A stretch of DNA of 64,000 nucleotides from Acinetobacter sp. NCu2D-2 (GTDB lineage Bacteria; Pseudomonadota; Gammaproteobacteria; Pseudomonadales; Moraxellaceae), in NCBI RefSeq assembly GCF_001647675.1, contig NZ_CP015594.1, positions 2,170,001-2,234,000 of the forward strand, in the 5' to 3' direction. Every line of letters begins with the position of its first letter. Within the stretch, counting starts at the first letter, position 1. The position numbers and the translations under genes were made by a program. Under the pieces are notes generated by a model. That model made no database searches, was not told the origin of the DNA, and was given only the letters and a program-made list of their open reading frames with translations. Positions 38,553 through 47,752 of this stretch are shown here, piece after piece.

Positions 38553-38553
38553 A

Positions 38554-38955
38554 TTAGGCTTGGGCTAATAGATATTCTTTGACCCAAGGCATGACAATTT
38601 CTGTGGTTAACGGCGCTAATCGTGTTTCAGTATCATCAAGATTAACCCATTTCATTTCAGCAATTTCTGCTTCAATATGTGGTGTATCATCTAAAGTTAC
38701 ATGATACAGATAACTCACCAACTGATGATCTGGCTCATTTGCCGTTTTAGTTTCAAATCGTCCAATAAAAGATTCAATTTGAGCATCGCAACAAATTTCT
38801 TCTTTAATCTCACGTAGCATGGCAAGTTCTGCTGCTTCATTTGGTTCAAGCTTTCCGCCCACCTGCATAAAACATGCTGTGCCTTTCTTACGCACCACCA
38901 ATAGCTGATGGGCTTCATTTAAAATGACCGCAGCAGCAACTGTAATAACTTTCAT
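38554..38955 (-). CDS. Nudix hydrolase
   Basis: Nudix enzymes hydrolyse nucleoside diphosphates linked to other groups. The 133-residue protein has the box GKLEPNEAAELAMLREIKEE at 34-53 with catalytic Glu residues in REIKEE. The usual glycine after EE is replaced by Cys55. Preceding residues (VAAAVILNEAHQLLVVRKK) are like MutT/8-oxo-dGTPases, but substrate cannot be told. It ends one base from comF, with no terminator visible between them. Confidence 0.9.
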   Translation of the reverse strand: MKVITVAAAVILNEAHQLLVVRKKGTACFMQVGGKLEPNEAAELAMLREIKEEICCDAQIESFIGRFETKTANEPDHQLVSYLYHVTLDDTPHIEAEIAEMKWVNLDDTETRLAPLTTEIVMPWVKEYLLAQA

Positions 38956-38980
38956 GAATTTCTATCTTCTGTAAATGAGC

Positions 38981-39571
38981 TTATTTGACAAGATCTTGCT
39001 GATCAACCATCCCCCATTTTGCTTGAGGTGCTTGATACTGTTCAAATTGATCTAAAATAGATTCAAAGTCTGTATCTACAATCAATTTTTCAGCGAAACG
39101 TTCTTTGGTAAAACCTTGCTCAGTGGTATGTTGGATAAATTGAATCAATCCTGTATAGAAATTTTCTGCATTTAAAAATGCACAAGGTTTCTCATGAATC
39201 CCGAGCTGCGCCCAAGTCCACTGTTCGAAAATTTCTTCAAGCGTACCGACACCACCAGGAATCGCTACAAAGCCATCAGCCAATTCTGACATTTTGGTCT
39301 TACGCTCATGCATATTTTCAACCACATGCAACTCGGTTAAATGTGGATGTGCAAGCTCGTGATCCACCAACTGAGTTGGAATCACACCAATCACTTTACC
39401 GCCTGCCGCCAAAGCAGCATCAGCCACGATACCCATCAAACCTGAACGACCACCACCATAGACCAAGGTCATGTTACGGTTTGCCAGGCTTTGTCCAACT
39501 TTCTCTGCGATTGCAGCGTACACTGGGCTATTGCCCAATGCTGAACCACAAAAGATTGCGATAGAATTCAT
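38981..39571 (-). CDS. LOG family nucleotide phosphoribohydrolase (TIGR00730)
   Basis: The 196-residue protein belongs to the LOG family, which releases a base from nucleoside 5'-monophosphates. Bacterial members are often labelled lysine decarboxylase in error. The signature PGGVGTLEE is at 105-113 and YGGGRSGLMG at 38-47. Cytokinin riboside monophosphate hydrolysis is known for plant and some bacterial members; here the physiological substrate is unknown. It lies 25 bases upstream of the Nudix gene and may be co-transcribed. Confidence 0.9.
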   Translation of the reverse strand: MNSIAIFCGSALGNSPVYAAIAEKVGQSLANRNMTLVYGGGRSGLMGIVADAALAAGGKVIGVIPTQLVDHELAHPHLTELHVVENMHERKTKMSELADGFVAIPGGVGTLEEIFEQWTWAQLGIHEKPCAFLNAENFYTGLIQFIQHTTEQGFTKERFAEKLIVDTDFESILDQFEQYQAPQAKWGMVDQQDLVK

Positions 39572-39724
39572 GAATATGCTCCATTACAGCCAAAGACTGA
39601 ATAATCAGCTCTAAGTTTAGGCAATTTTTTAAAAAATTAACCGTTTAATCAGTGTTTTTATTTAAATCCTTGTCTAAAATACACCCATTCGGATTTACAT
39701 ACGGCGCAAGGGAGAAAAGACAAC

Positions 39725-40738
39725 ATGCTTGAAGCCTTTTACGCCACTGAGCGCGGTAGTCTAGAAGACGTTACCATTAACGGTGATTTCGATTTACATC
39801 AAGATCTGGTCTGGCTAGATTTAATTGCGCCTTCACAAGAAGAACAGCAATGGATTTTAGATGCTTATGATCAAAATCTCCCGACATTAAAATCTCTTGA
39901 AGACATTTCATCGAGCGCACGATTCTATCGTGACGATGATGGCATTCTACATATCAGTACGTATTTTTTAACAAAAAATAAAAATTATCAGGTCGATGAT
40001 GAGACCGAAGACCAATCGAGTATTTTAGCCACGGTACAAACGGTTGCCTTTATTTTGCATAAAGATCGGTTATTCACTTTACGTGGTGAAAAACTCGTTG
40101 CTTTCCGTGCCTTTCGTGCCCGTGCGCGCCGTAATGATTATGAAATCGATTATAAAGATCCGACTTGGATTTTACTTGGCTTACTGGAAGCAAAACTCGA
40201 TGAGCTTGCGGATATTCTTGAAGATGTTCATAAAGATTTAGAAAAATATTCAACTGAAGTTTTGAATAACCGTCATCGTGAACAAATTTTAGATTTAGAT
40301 GACATGATTACCCGACTCGCTCAACTCGAAGATATGCTCGGGAAAGCACAGCTATGTTTAATCGATTTACGTCGCGTGTTGACCTTCTTGTCACGTCCAC
40401 GTGCGTTGGGTAGTCATATTTATGATGCCGATATTCGAGAACTTAGTGAGGATGTTCGCTCATTGGTCGAACATGATGCCTTCTTGTTCCAAAAAGTGCG
40501 ATTCTTGCTCGACACCACATCGGGATTCATTAACACAGAACAGAACGATACGATTCGTCGATTCTCGATTTTACCAAGTATGCTCGCGCCCCCCATGCTT
40601 GTAGCAAGCGTCTATGGTATGAATACCGAAGTGCTACCATTTGCGCATGGCACCACGAGTTTTGTGATTGTCAGTATTATTTTGCTCGCGTTCTTTATTG
40701 GTCCATTGATTTACTTTAGATGGAAAAAATGGATTTGA
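39725..40738 (+). CDS. corA: CorA-like Mg2+/Co2+ channel
   Basis: CorA forms a pentameric magnesium channel in the inner membrane. The 337-residue protein has a large cytoplasmic helical domain (1 to about 275) and two C-terminal transmembrane helices with the essential YGMN motif between them (Gly298-Met299-Asn300). The protein ends in the basic RWKKW. It is preceded by AGGGAGAAAAGACAAC as ribosome site. Confidence 0.92.
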   Translation: MLEAFYATERGSLEDVTINGDFDLHQDLVWLDLIAPSQEEQQWILDAYDQNLPTLKSLEDISSSARFYRDDDGILHISTYFLTKNKNYQVDDETEDQSSILATVQTVAFILHKDRLFTLRGEKLVAFRAFRARARRNDYEIDYKDPTWILLGLLEAKLDELADILEDVHKDLEKYSTEVLNNRHREQILDLDDMITRLAQLEDMLGKAQLCLIDLRRVLTFLSRPRALGSHIYDADIRELSEDVRSLVEHDAFLFQKVRFLLDTTSGFINTEQNDTIRRFSILPSMLAPPMLVASVYGMNTEVLPFAHGTTSFVIVSIILLAFFIGPLIYFRWKKWI

Positions 40739-40751
40739 TACTACATGTGTC

Positions 40752-40830
40752 CTTATCTCCCTCAGGGAGATAAGCAGCACTGCTGCGCTTTTAATCCCTC
40801 CTAACCTCCCTTTAATAAAGGGAGGAACTC
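40752..40830. repeat. Dispersed hairpin repeat, copy B
   Basis: CTTATCTCCC-TCA-GGGAGATAAG (10-bp perfect stem) is followed by AATCCCTCCTAACCTCCC and CCTCCCTTT-AAT-AAAGGGAGG (9-bp stem). It lies between convergent corA and mlaB, next to a normal terminator. The core matches copies A and C. Confidence 0.85.
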
Positions 40831-40838
40831 AATGCAAT

Positions 40839-40865
40839 AAAAAAAGCACCTTACGGTGCTTTTTT
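40839..40865. terminator. Bidirectional terminator between corA and mlaB
   Basis: AAAGCACC and GGTGCTTT form a stem with a TTAC loop flanked by A and T runs. Confidence 0.9.
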
Positions 40866-40867
40866 AA

Positions 40868-41155
40868 TTAGATGATTTTTAGGTCATGCTCAAGATGACA
40901 CGCTTGTATGATCTTCATCATCTTTTCAGGAACTGACTTAAATGCTAGGCCCTGAGCCTTAGGTGTTTGACGCAGCCAACGCACTAATACAGCCAATGCT
41001 ACCGTACTACCACTGTCTAATTTTTCTAAGTTTACCGTAATGGGTGCACTAGAATATTTTTGGACATACTCAAGCCCTTTTAAATAATAAGCCTGCGCAT
41101 TGTCATAGTCGATTTTGCCTGAAACATGCAATTCCTGATCTTTGAATTCAATCAC
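40868..41155 (-). CDS. mlaB: MlaB, STAS-domain subunit of phospholipid transporter
   Basis: MlaB is the cytoplasmic STAS protein that binds MlaF and stabilises the MlaFEDB ABC complex. The 95-residue product has the STAS core, with LEKLDSGSTVALAVLVRW containing the Ser/Thr of the phosphorylation-like loop. It is the last gene of the operon. Confidence 0.88.
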   Translation of the reverse strand: MIEFKDQELHVSGKIDYDNAQAYYLKGLEYVQKYSSAPITVNLEKLDSGSTVALAVLVRWLRQTPKAQGLAFKSVPEKMMKIIQACHLEHDLKII

Positions 41156-41170
41156 ATCTCACCTACAGTC

Positions 41171-41797
41171 TTATTTTTTATCAATATCAGCATCTGGTTT
41201 AAAGTTAGCAATGGCTTTATCAAGGTTGCCACCATTACGCTTCACTGTTGCTGCAAACTGATTACGGAACTGTAAGCCTAGATCAATACCTGAGACGTTA
41301 ATGTTACGAATTTTCCATGTAGAACCTTTGTCGACTAACTGGAACGAAACTGGAATTTTTTCGCCTTTGTTATTGAAATCGATTGTCACTACAGGGTTCT
41401 TACTGGTGCTCGCTTTATAAGGACGCATGGTATAGGTTTGATTAGTAAACTTAGCGAATGCTGATCCGTAGTTTTCGATCAAAGTTTCACGGAAGTTCTT
41501 TTCAAACTGAGCACGTTGTGCCGCACTACTGTATTGATTGGTCGCATAAGTCCCCATCACAATACGGGTAAACGATTGGGAATCGATATATGGGTCTAAG
41601 TTCTGACGAACAATTGAACGTGTTAAAGCTGGATTATTTTGCAATTTTGCATGATCTGCTTTTAAACGTGCAATCAGATTATCAGCCACTTTTTTAACAA
41701 AAGCAGGTGGAGTTTCAGTTGGCGCAGCAAATACGCTTCCAGCAACAAAAGTCGATAGAATGCTCGCAGCAAGTGTTTGTTTAACTAATGTTTTCAC
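41171..41797 (-). CDS. mlaC: MlaC, periplasmic phospholipid carrier
   Basis: MlaC shuttles phospholipid between the outer-membrane MlaA complex and MlaFEDB. I start it at GTG 41797, giving a good signal peptide (MKTLVKQTLAASILSTFVAG, cut after VFA) and GAGGAG eight bases upstream. An ATG at 41815 overlapping the mlaD stop would lengthen the leader. The 208-residue product has the MlaC features NQYSSAAQRAQFEKNFRETL and a C-terminal Lys/Asp-rich tail. Confidence 0.92.
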   Translation of the reverse strand: MKTLVKQTLAASILSTFVAGSVFAAPTETPPAFVKKVADNLIARLKADHAKLQNNPALTRSIVRQNLDPYIDSQSFTRIVMGTYATNQYSSAAQRAQFEKNFRETLIENYGSAFAKFTNQTYTMRPYKASTSKNPVVTIDFNNKGEKIPVSFQLVDKGSTWKIRNINVSGIDLGLQFRNQFAATVKRNGGNLDKAIANFKPDADIDKK

Positions 41798-41814
41798 TAA
41801 AATCTCCTCAATCA

Positions 41815-42486
41815 TTACTCAACAAATGACGGTTCTGCATCTGTTGTTTCAGTCGCTTCATCACCCGATGCATCAGCTGATTTATCTTTTTCACCCGCAC
41901 CACCTGTGACGAACTTAGTGACTAAGTCTTCAATTTCCATGGTGCCTTGGGTATTTGCGATTTGCTCACCACGTTTTAGGTAATTCAAACCACCGCCCGG
42001 AACAATTTTCAAATACTTCTCACCGAGCAAACCATTCGTCGCTACAGATATATAAGCATCTTCATCCAAGTTTGTGATGGATTTCATGTTTTCTAAGAGT
42101 TGCTTTTCTTGCTGTTTTTGTAATTCAGGTGTTGCTTCCTGATATTCAGCGTTATAGCGTAGCTCTTCAAGTGCTTGTTGTTGCACTTGTTTTAACTGTT
42201 CGGCATTGAAACTTGTTAATGAGCCGTCCATTGTCATATGCACAGTCGCTAAACGTGTGACAGGATCAAGAGTAATCGAATCAACTTGACCGACTTTTAC
42301 ACCGCTCATTGCAACTTTAGCGCGTGGCTTAATGCCATTAATATTTTCAAATACCGCGGTCATTTGATAACTGTCTTTCATATTGGTTCCGACTAATCCA
42401 CTGACGCGCATTGCCAAGAAGAAAATCGCAATCCCAAATAAAATGACAAAAATACCGACTGCTAGCTCACTAGTACGTGATTTCAT
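41815..42486 (-). CDS. mlaD: MlaD, MCE-domain periplasmic subunit
   Basis: MlaD forms a hexameric ring on MlaE through which phospholipid passes. The 223-residue product has one N-terminal membrane helix (ELAVGIFVILFGIAIFFLAM) and an MCE domain (about 40-170, with VAMSGVKVGQVDSITLD and NGLLGEKYLKIVPGG). It contains an insertion rich in Gln/Glu at about 95-140, longer than in E. coli MlaD. It overlaps mlaE by one base. Confidence 0.93.
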   Translation of the reverse strand: MKSRTSELAVGIFVILFGIAIFFLAMRVSGLVGTNMKDSYQMTAVFENINGIKPRAKVAMSGVKVGQVDSITLDPVTRLATVHMTMDGSLTSFNAEQLKQVQQQALEELRYNAEYQEATPELQKQQEKQLLENMKSITNLDEDAYISVATNGLLGEKYLKIVPGGGLNYLKRGEQIANTQGTMEIEDLVTKFVTGGAGEKDKSADASGDEATETTDAEPSFVE

Positions 42487-43265
42487 TAAACACCTCCGAA
42501 CATGACCGCAGTCAACACGAAATCAAAACCTAAAACACAAAGCGATGAATACACCACAGTTCTCGTGGTCGATGTAGCAATCCCTTCAGATGTCGGTACA
42601 CAAGCATAACCTTGATACACCGCAATCCATGTACAAATCAGGGCAAACACTAAACTTTTAATTAATGTGCCATTAAAGACATCTTTTAGAAATTGCACGC
42701 TGCTTTGCATGCCACTCCAATATGCCCCTTCATCTGCACCCAAGAAGTCAACACCAACTAACTTACCGCCCATAATGCCAACCGCTGCAAAGATCACTGC
42801 AAGCATAGGCAGACTGAAAATCCCCGCCCATAAACGTGGTGAAATCACACGTTTTAACGGATCAACCCCAATCATTTCCATGCTCGACAATTGTTCGGTG
42901 GCTTTCATCAAACCAATTTCGGCAGTTAAAGCAGAGCCTGCTCGGCCGGCAAATAACAGTGCCGCTACCACAGGTGCAAGCTCACGTAATAATGTCAGTG
43001 CAACTGCTGTACCGAGCATCGACTCACTACCAAAGGTCGATAAAATGCTAAACATTTGCAGACCAAGTACAGCACCGATAAACAGTCCTGACACCACAAT
43101 AATCAGCAATGACATTACACCTACACGATACATTTGGTAGATGAATAATTTAAAACCCAGCCATGTCGGCATAGAAAAAAGAATCTGTAGCAACATTAAG
43201 GTTGCTGTACCAATTCCTTGTACACGTTCAATGACGCGTCTACCTAATAAGGCAATACCATTCAT
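42486..43265 (-). CDS. mlaE: MlaE, permease of phospholipid ABC transporter
   Basis: MlaE is the membrane permease that links MlaF to MlaD. The 259-residue protein has about five or six helices, and the loop [27 protein letters not shown] is the MlaE signature. It overlaps mlaF by four bases, indicating coupled synthesis. Confidence 0.94.
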   Translation of the reverse strand: MNGIALLGRRVIERVQGIGTATLMLLQILFSMPTWLGFKLFIYQMYRVGVMSLLIIVVSGLFIGAVLGLQMFSILSTFGSESMLGTAVALTLLRELAPVVAALLFAGRAGSALTAEIGLMKATEQLSSMEMIGVDPLKRVISPRLWAGIFSLPMLAVIFAAVGIMGGKLVGVDFLGADEGAYWSGMQSSVQFLKDVFNGTLIKSLVFALICTWIAVYQGYACVPTSEGIATSTTRTVVYSSLCVLGFDFVLTAVMFGGV

Positions 43266-44080
43266 GAACGTACCTCATCACTTAAATAAGCTTGATGGCT
43301 AAACTGATAATCCACTGGTCCTTCAACAGAACCTGTTAAGAACTGTTGTACAAATGCGGAAGGATGAGATTTTAATTGTTCAGGTGTGCCCTCACCTTGT
43401 ACCTTACCTTCCGCCACAACATAAATGTAATCGGCAATCGATAAGGTTTCAGCCACATCATGCGACACGATAATCGTGGTAAGGTCTAATGCCTCACGAA
43501 GAGAGCGAATTAAACGAGTTAAGACACCCATGACAATTGGGTCTTGGCCTGCAAAAGGCTCGTCATACATAATCAGTTCAGGGTCAAGCGCAATTGCTCG
43601 TGCTAATGCAACACGTCGATTCATACCGCCTGAAAGCTCTGAAGGCATCATGTGCTCAGCACCACGCAAGCCAACTGATTCAAGCTTCAGTGCCACAATT
43701 TCTGCAATTAAATGCTCAGGTAGTTTGGTATGCGCACGAATTGGAAAAGCGACATTTTCATATACCGACATATCGGTAAATAATGCACCACTTTGAAAAA
43801 GCATCCCCATACGAGCACGTGAAGCGAACAATTCACTACGAGACATCTTGGCAATATCTTGACCATCAAGCAAAACCTGACCTGCATCTGGCGTCAGCTG
43901 TCCGCCAATTAAACGAAGCAATGTAGTTTTACCCGTTCCAGATGGTCCCATAATCGCGGTGATTTGCCCTCGACGAATGTTCAAACTGACATTGTCGTAA
44001 ATCACACGATCGCCTCGTTTAAAGCTCAAATTTTTGACTTCAATCAAAGACTGCGCATCAAACGTTGTTTGATTTTTCAT
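43262..44080 (-). CDS. mlaF: MlaF, ATPase of phospholipid ABC transporter
   Basis: MlaF powers phospholipid transport for outer-membrane asymmetry. The 272-residue ATPase has Walker A GPSGTGKT (45-52), the ABC signature [14 protein letters not shown] and Walker [15 protein letters not shown] promoter-like TTGTGT/TATAAG pair with 17-base spacing lies about 115 bp upstream. Confidence 0.95.
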   Translation of the reverse strand: MKNQTTFDAQSLIEVKNLSFKRGDRVIYDNVSLNIRRGQITAIMGPSGTGKTTLLRLIGGQLTPDAGQVLLDGQDIAKMSRSELFASRARMGMLFQSGALFTDMSVYENVAFPIRAHTKLPEHLIAEIVALKLESVGLRGAEHMMPSELSGGMNRRVALARAIALDPELIMYDEPFAGQDPIVMGVLTRLIRSLREALDLTTIIVSHDVAETLSIADYIYVVAEGKVQGEGTPEQLKSHPSAFVQQFLTGSVEGPVDYQFSHQAYLSDEVRS

Positions 44081-44429
44081 AGCTGAGCTTATTCCTGCAT
44101 TTTTTCAGCATGCGTAATATAAAGGATTGAAAATTAAATTGTTAGCAATGAATCAGCAATCCTCGTAAAGATAAGTAATTTGCTGAATGGTAAATTCTTA
44201 TAGATTGGGCGCAAAGATAACACAAGAAATAGGATAATTTATGAACTAATTCAAAAAATTATATAAATAAAAGATGATATTGCACAGCAACAATGTCAGA
44301 GCAAGATAAGGCATAAAAAACCCCAAAAATATTATATTGAGCACAGCAGCTCATATTGTTGTTATTAGCATAAACTATTTTTTTGTTGATTTAGTATACA
44401 TTTTATTTCAAAAAGTAAAAACATCACGC
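44081..44429. other. Upstream region of the mla operon
   Basis: This AT-rich stretch between mlaF and the DEAD-box gene terminator holds the mla promoter candidate and otherwise no gene that I can support. Very A/T-rich tracts (ATTATATTGAGC and the T-run at about 44379) suggest an UP-element-like or bent region. Confidence 0.6.
44197..44225 (-). promoter_or_regulatory. Candidate sigma-70 promoter of mlaFEDCB
   Basis: On the minus strand TTGTGT (44220-44225) and TATAAG (44197-44202) are spaced by exactly 17 bases. Transcription would start near 44190, giving a leader of about 110 bases before mlaF. Confidence 0.55.
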
Positions 44430-44461
44430 AAAAAAAGACCAGCTTAACGCTGGTCTTTTTC
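44430..44461. terminator. Terminator of the DEAD-box helicase gene
   Basis: GACCAGC and GCTGGTC pair around a five-base loop and are flanked by A6 and T5, just past the helicase stop codon. Confidence 0.9.
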
Positions 44462-44471
44462 TTTCATTCAA

Positions 44472-46271
44472 TTAGTCGTTAAATTTACGACGTGGACGGT
44501 CTTCACCGCCGAATGAACGTTCGCCACGAGGTTTATCATCGAAGCTACGACGTGGACGATCACCGAAATCACGTTTTGGACGATCATCACCAAATGAACG
44601 CTGTGGACGGTCACCGAATGAACGTTGTGGACGGTCGCCAAAGTCACGTTTTGGACGATCAAAACCGCCTTCACGTGGTTTGTAGTCTACGCGGTTACCA
44701 CGGTTGTCATCGTTAGAACGAGGACGATCACCGAAATCACGTTTTGGACGATCATCGAAAGAACGTTGTGGACGGTCACCGAAGCCACCTTCACGGCGTG
44801 GACGATCGTTGTTAAATTCGCGACGCGGACGATCTTCATTGAAGTCACGACGTGGACGATCACCGAAACCGCCTTCACGACGTGGACGATCATTGTTAAA
44901 TTCGCGACGTGGACGATCTTCGCCACCGAAACGCTCACCACGTGGTTTGTCATCGAAGTTACGACGTGGACGATCATCACCGCCTTCACGACGTTTGAAG
45001 TTACCTTCACCTTCGAAGCGACGACCACCGCCGAAGCCACCACGACCGCCATCACGACGACCACGACCACGACCTGCACCATCACGGCTACCACGCGCTG
45101 GAGGTGGAGATGGCTCAAGACCTTCAATTTCAGACACGTTCAAACGTGCTTCAAGGAAGTCTTCTAGCGCACGGATTTTACCGCGTTCACGGTACGTCGC
45201 TAAAGTAATTGCTTTACCCGTACGACCAGCACGACCTGTACGACCGATACGGTGTACATAATCTTCGTTCTTCATAGGAAGACCGAAGTTAATTACGTGA
45301 GAAATCGTTGGTACGTCAAGACCACGTGCTGCAACGTCAGTTGCAACTAAGATTTTTGCACGACCTTCACGGATGCTGCGTAGACGACGGTTACGTACAG
45401 TTTGTGGCATAGCACCGTGAAGTGCTACAACAGATAAACCAGCTTCAGCAAGTTCTTCAGCCAACATGTCTGTATCTTCTTGAGTAGAAGCAAACACAAC
45501 TGCTTGATCAACGTCTTCTTCGTTCAACCAGTGAGTTAAAAGTTTTTTCTTATGTTCAAAACCGTCAGTCCAATGCAAAGTCTGAGTAATATCAGTATTT
45601 GTAGAGTGACCAGTTTCAATCGAAATACGCATTGGATCATTCATCATGCGTTCTGCAAGTGTAATGATACGTGGTGCGAATGTCGCAGAGAACATCAATG
45701 TTTGTTTACGATTTGCAGCTAAGTCACCGATTGCTTCTAGGTCTTCAGAGAAACCAAGATCAAGCATACGGTCTGCTTCGTCGACGATTAATGCATCAAC
45801 ATTGTCAAGTTTGATTTGACGACGGTTTACTAAGTCAAGTAGACGACCTGGAGTCGCTACAACCACTTGTGCACCTTTTAATTGTTGAATTTGTTTACCG
45901 AAAGGCATACCACCCATGATTGCAGCAATACGAACACCTTTCATGTGACGTACAAATGCAATCGCGTCTTGACATACTTGTTGTGCCAATTCACGAGTCG
46001 GTGAAATCACCAAAATGTTCGGTTGTGTAATCGCTTTCATACGTTCTTTAAACGGAACGAATGTATCTTGATTTGCTAACGCGTTTAACGTTGGAAGTAA
46101 GAATGCTGCAGTTTTACCAGAACCTGTTTGGCTTGATACAAGAAGGTCTTTACCTTCAAGTGCTGCTGGAATCGCCTGTTCTTGTACAGGTGTTGGGGTA
46201 GTAAAACCTAAACCTTCGAGAGCCTGCTTTAGAGAGTCATCAAGGGGAAAATCAGCAAAAGTTTTGCTCAT
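44472..46271 (-). CDS. DEAD-box ATP-dependent RNA helicase with RGG-like repeat tail
   Basis: DEAD-box helicases remodel structured RNA in ribosome assembly and mRNA decay, often at low temperature. From ATG 46271 the protein has 599 residues. The core (1 to about 370) has the Q motif (TPTPVQEQAI), motif I SSQTGSGKT, DEAD, SAT and HRIGRTGRAGRTGKA. It resembles RhlE/CsdA/DeaD helicases; I cannot assign it to one. The C-terminal 200 residues are low-complexity (DRPRRxF, FGDRP, GGF) RNA-binding repeats, including a tandem 84-bp DNA repeat. A GTG at 46283 is in frame upstream. A long leader with its own promoter precedes it. Confidence 0.93.
   Translation of the reverse strand: MSKTFADFPLDDSLKQALEGLGFTTPTPVQEQAIPAALEGKDLLVSSQTGSGKTAAFLLPTLNALANQDTFVPFKERMKAITQPNILVISPTRELAQQVCQDAIAFVRHMKGVRIAAIMGGMPFGKQIQQLKGAQVVVATPGRLLDLVNRRQIKLDNVDALIVDEADRMLDLGFSEDLEAIGDLAANRKQTLMFSATFAPRIITLAERMMNDPMRISIETGHSTNTDITQTLHWTDGFEHKKKLLTHWLNEEDVDQAVVFASTQEDTDMLAEELAEAGLSVVALHGAMPQTVRNRRLRSIREGRAKILVATDVAARGLDVPTISHVINFGLPMKNEDYVHRIGRTGRAGRTGKAITLATYRERGKIRALEDFLEARLNVSEIEGLEPSPPPARGSRDGAGRGRGRRDGGRGGFGGGRRFEGEGNFKRREGGDDRPRRNFDDKPRGERFGGEDRPRREFNNDRPRREGGFGDRPRRDFNEDRPRREFNNDRPRREGGFGDRPQRSFDDRPKRDFGDRPRSNDDNRGNRVDYKPREGGFDRPKRDFGDRPQRSFGDRPQRSFGDDRPKRDFGDRPRRSFDDKPRGERSFGGEDRPRRKFND
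44771..44938. repeat. Tandem 84-bp repeat in the helicase tail
   Basis: Two adjacent copies of an 84-bp unit (28 codons, core REGGFGDRPRR) begin at GACGGTCACC (44771) and GACGATCACC (44855). They differ by a few silent or near-silent changes. A unit that is a multiple of three can expand or contract without breaking the frame. Confidence 0.75.
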
Positions 46272-46548
46272 AGAGTCTTTCACCCGAAAAATGGGTGCTC
46301 CATCAAAAATAAAGTCAAATGAACATCGACAAAAAGCGGTACAGCAATAAACACTGAAAAGAGATTATTCAGCGGCGATCCGAGTAACGACGATGTGATA
46401 TAACGCACGCATGATTACGGCATAACCTGAAGGAATCGCTTTAGCGATTGGGGCGCGAGATATCGTCCTCTCTATGGACCGCACGCGCATACACAATGAT
46501 AAGAAGAGAAATGTTCAGGTGACGAACAGAAATTAAGTGCGTGGGCGG

Positions 46549-46576
46549 ATTATAGCAGGATTTTTAATAATGTCAT
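46549..46576 (-). promoter_or_regulatory. Candidate promoter of the DEAD-box helicase
   Basis: On the minus strand ATGACA (46571-46576) and a perfect TATAAT (46549-46554) are spaced by 16 bases. The start near 46540 would give a leader of about 270 bases. Confidence 0.65.
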
Positions 46577-46743
46577 TAAGTTTTATTGTTATTTTCGTCA
46601 TAGATAATTTAAATGATAATTTTTAATCACTTATACAAATTTTAATGTGTAAATTATTGTACAGATGGTCAATTTTTCATTTTAAAAGCTGTTTTCAAGC
46701 ATTAAATAAGTTCTATTTTTTAATTGATGATTCTTATATTCAT

Positions 46744-46773
46744 AAAAAAGGCATCCCCAAGGATGCCTTTTTT
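46744..46773. terminator. Terminator of the inositol monophosphatase gene
   Basis: AAGGCATCC and GGATGCCTT form a stem with a CCAA loop, flanked by A and T runs. Confidence 0.9.
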
Positions 46774-46801
46774 GATTTAGACGAATGTCATCTAAACTCG
46801 A

Positions 46802-47632
46802 TTATTTTGCTGCTTCACCCCAAGCAGGAACAACCGCTTGCATTAAAGGTTTAAGCATTTTCATTGAACAAGCCAAGACTTGACCATTTTCCATAGATTC
46901 GCTACCACCACGCGCATCTACAACTGTACCGCCTGCTTCTTTCACAATGAGTTCGCCTGCTGCGATATCCCAAGGTTTAAGACCAAGTTCGAAGTAACCA
47001 TCTAAACGACCAGCAGCCACATAAGCAAGGTCAAGTGCAGCAGAACCAGAACGACGGTATTGAGCACCCGCTTCAGTCACGTTTAAAAGTGATTCGAAAT
47101 GATTTTTTGCATACGACACGACTTCGCCACCGCGTTTAGCGCGGTAAGCATGACCAACGGCCATGAACGTATTTTGTAAGCTGTCTTTGACATTTACGCG
47201 AATACGGCGTTGATTCAACATCGCACCACGACCACGACTTGCAGAGAATAGCTCATCTTTCACAGGGTCATAAATAACACCGTGTTGAGTTACACCTTTA
47301 TGTTGTACAGCGATAGAGATACAGAAATGCGGGAAACCATTGATGAAGTTTAAAGTACCGTCAAGTGGGTCAATAATCCAACACCAATCAGCGTCGTGAC
47401 CTTTACCTTCTTGTAAACCAAACTCTTCACCAAGGAAGCTGTGATTTTTATAGCTTTTACGTAGCGTATCGATAGTCAATTGTTCCAAGTAACGGTCTAC
47501 ACGCGTTACAGGACCATCAATTCCTTTTTCTTCGACTTGTAAATCGAGTTTATGACGATTTTGATGCGCTTTTAAAAGCTCTTGACCAACTAATTGAGCC
47601 GCACGCGCAGCCATCACCACCATAGGTTCCAT
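46802..47632 (-). CDS. suhB: Inositol monophosphatase family protein (SuhB-like)
   Basis: The family hydrolyses inositol-1-phosphate using Mg2+; SuhB of E. coli also acts in rRNA transcription antitermination. The 276-residue product has the metal motifs GEEFG, DPLDGTLNFINGFPHF and WDIAAGELIVKEAGG. It is 276 residues long, close to SuhB (267). Whether it has the RNA polymerase-related role cannot be told from sequence. Confidence 0.88.
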   Translation of the reverse strand: MEPMVVMAARAAQLVGQELLKAHQNRHKLDLQVEEKGIDGPVTRVDRYLEQLTIDTLRKSYKNHSFLGEEFGLQEGKGHDADWCWIIDPLDGTLNFINGFPHFCISIAVQHKGVTQHGVIYDPVKDELFSASRGRGAMLNQRRIRVNVKDSLQNTFMAVGHAYRAKRGGEVVSYAKNHFESLLNVTEAGAQYRRSGSAALDLAYVAAGRLDGYFELGLKPWDIAAGELIVKEAGGTVVDARGGSESMENGQVLACSMKMLKPLMQAVVPAWGEAAK

Positions 47633-47678
47633 TGAACACCCATTACAAATTTGAAGATATTGATAAAGAATAATGCAT

Positions 47679-47714
47679 AAAAGCCCTTACATTTTAGCAA
47701 ATATAAGGGCTTTT
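47679..47714 (-). terminator. Terminator of dxs
   Basis: AAAAGCCCTTA and TAAGGGCTTTT form a perfect 11-bp stem with a 14-base loop. It lies 39 bases past the dxs stop codon. Confidence 0.75.
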
Positions 47715-47752
47715 AGGGGAAAAAATGTTTCTAAAATTTATACACGGTGTAA

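Larger units (their letters stand above)
46272..46801. other. Long leader and intergenic region upstream of the helicase
   Basis: The first 270 bases (46272 to about 46540) are GC-richer and likely transcribed as a 5' leader of the helicase. They contain a perfect 16-bp palindrome AATCGCTTTAGCGATT (46436-46451) and a 41-codon minus-strand frame (46365-46490, starting MRVRSIERTISRAP) without a ribosome site. From 46555 to 46743 the DNA is AT-rich and I see no gene. Confidence 0.6.

Noticed and set aside
44625..45261. Long open frames antisense to the helicase tail, rich in Arg/Ser/Thr or Val
   Set aside because: They mirror the low-complexity repeats of the helicase gene in other frames; the real frame has all helicase motifs.
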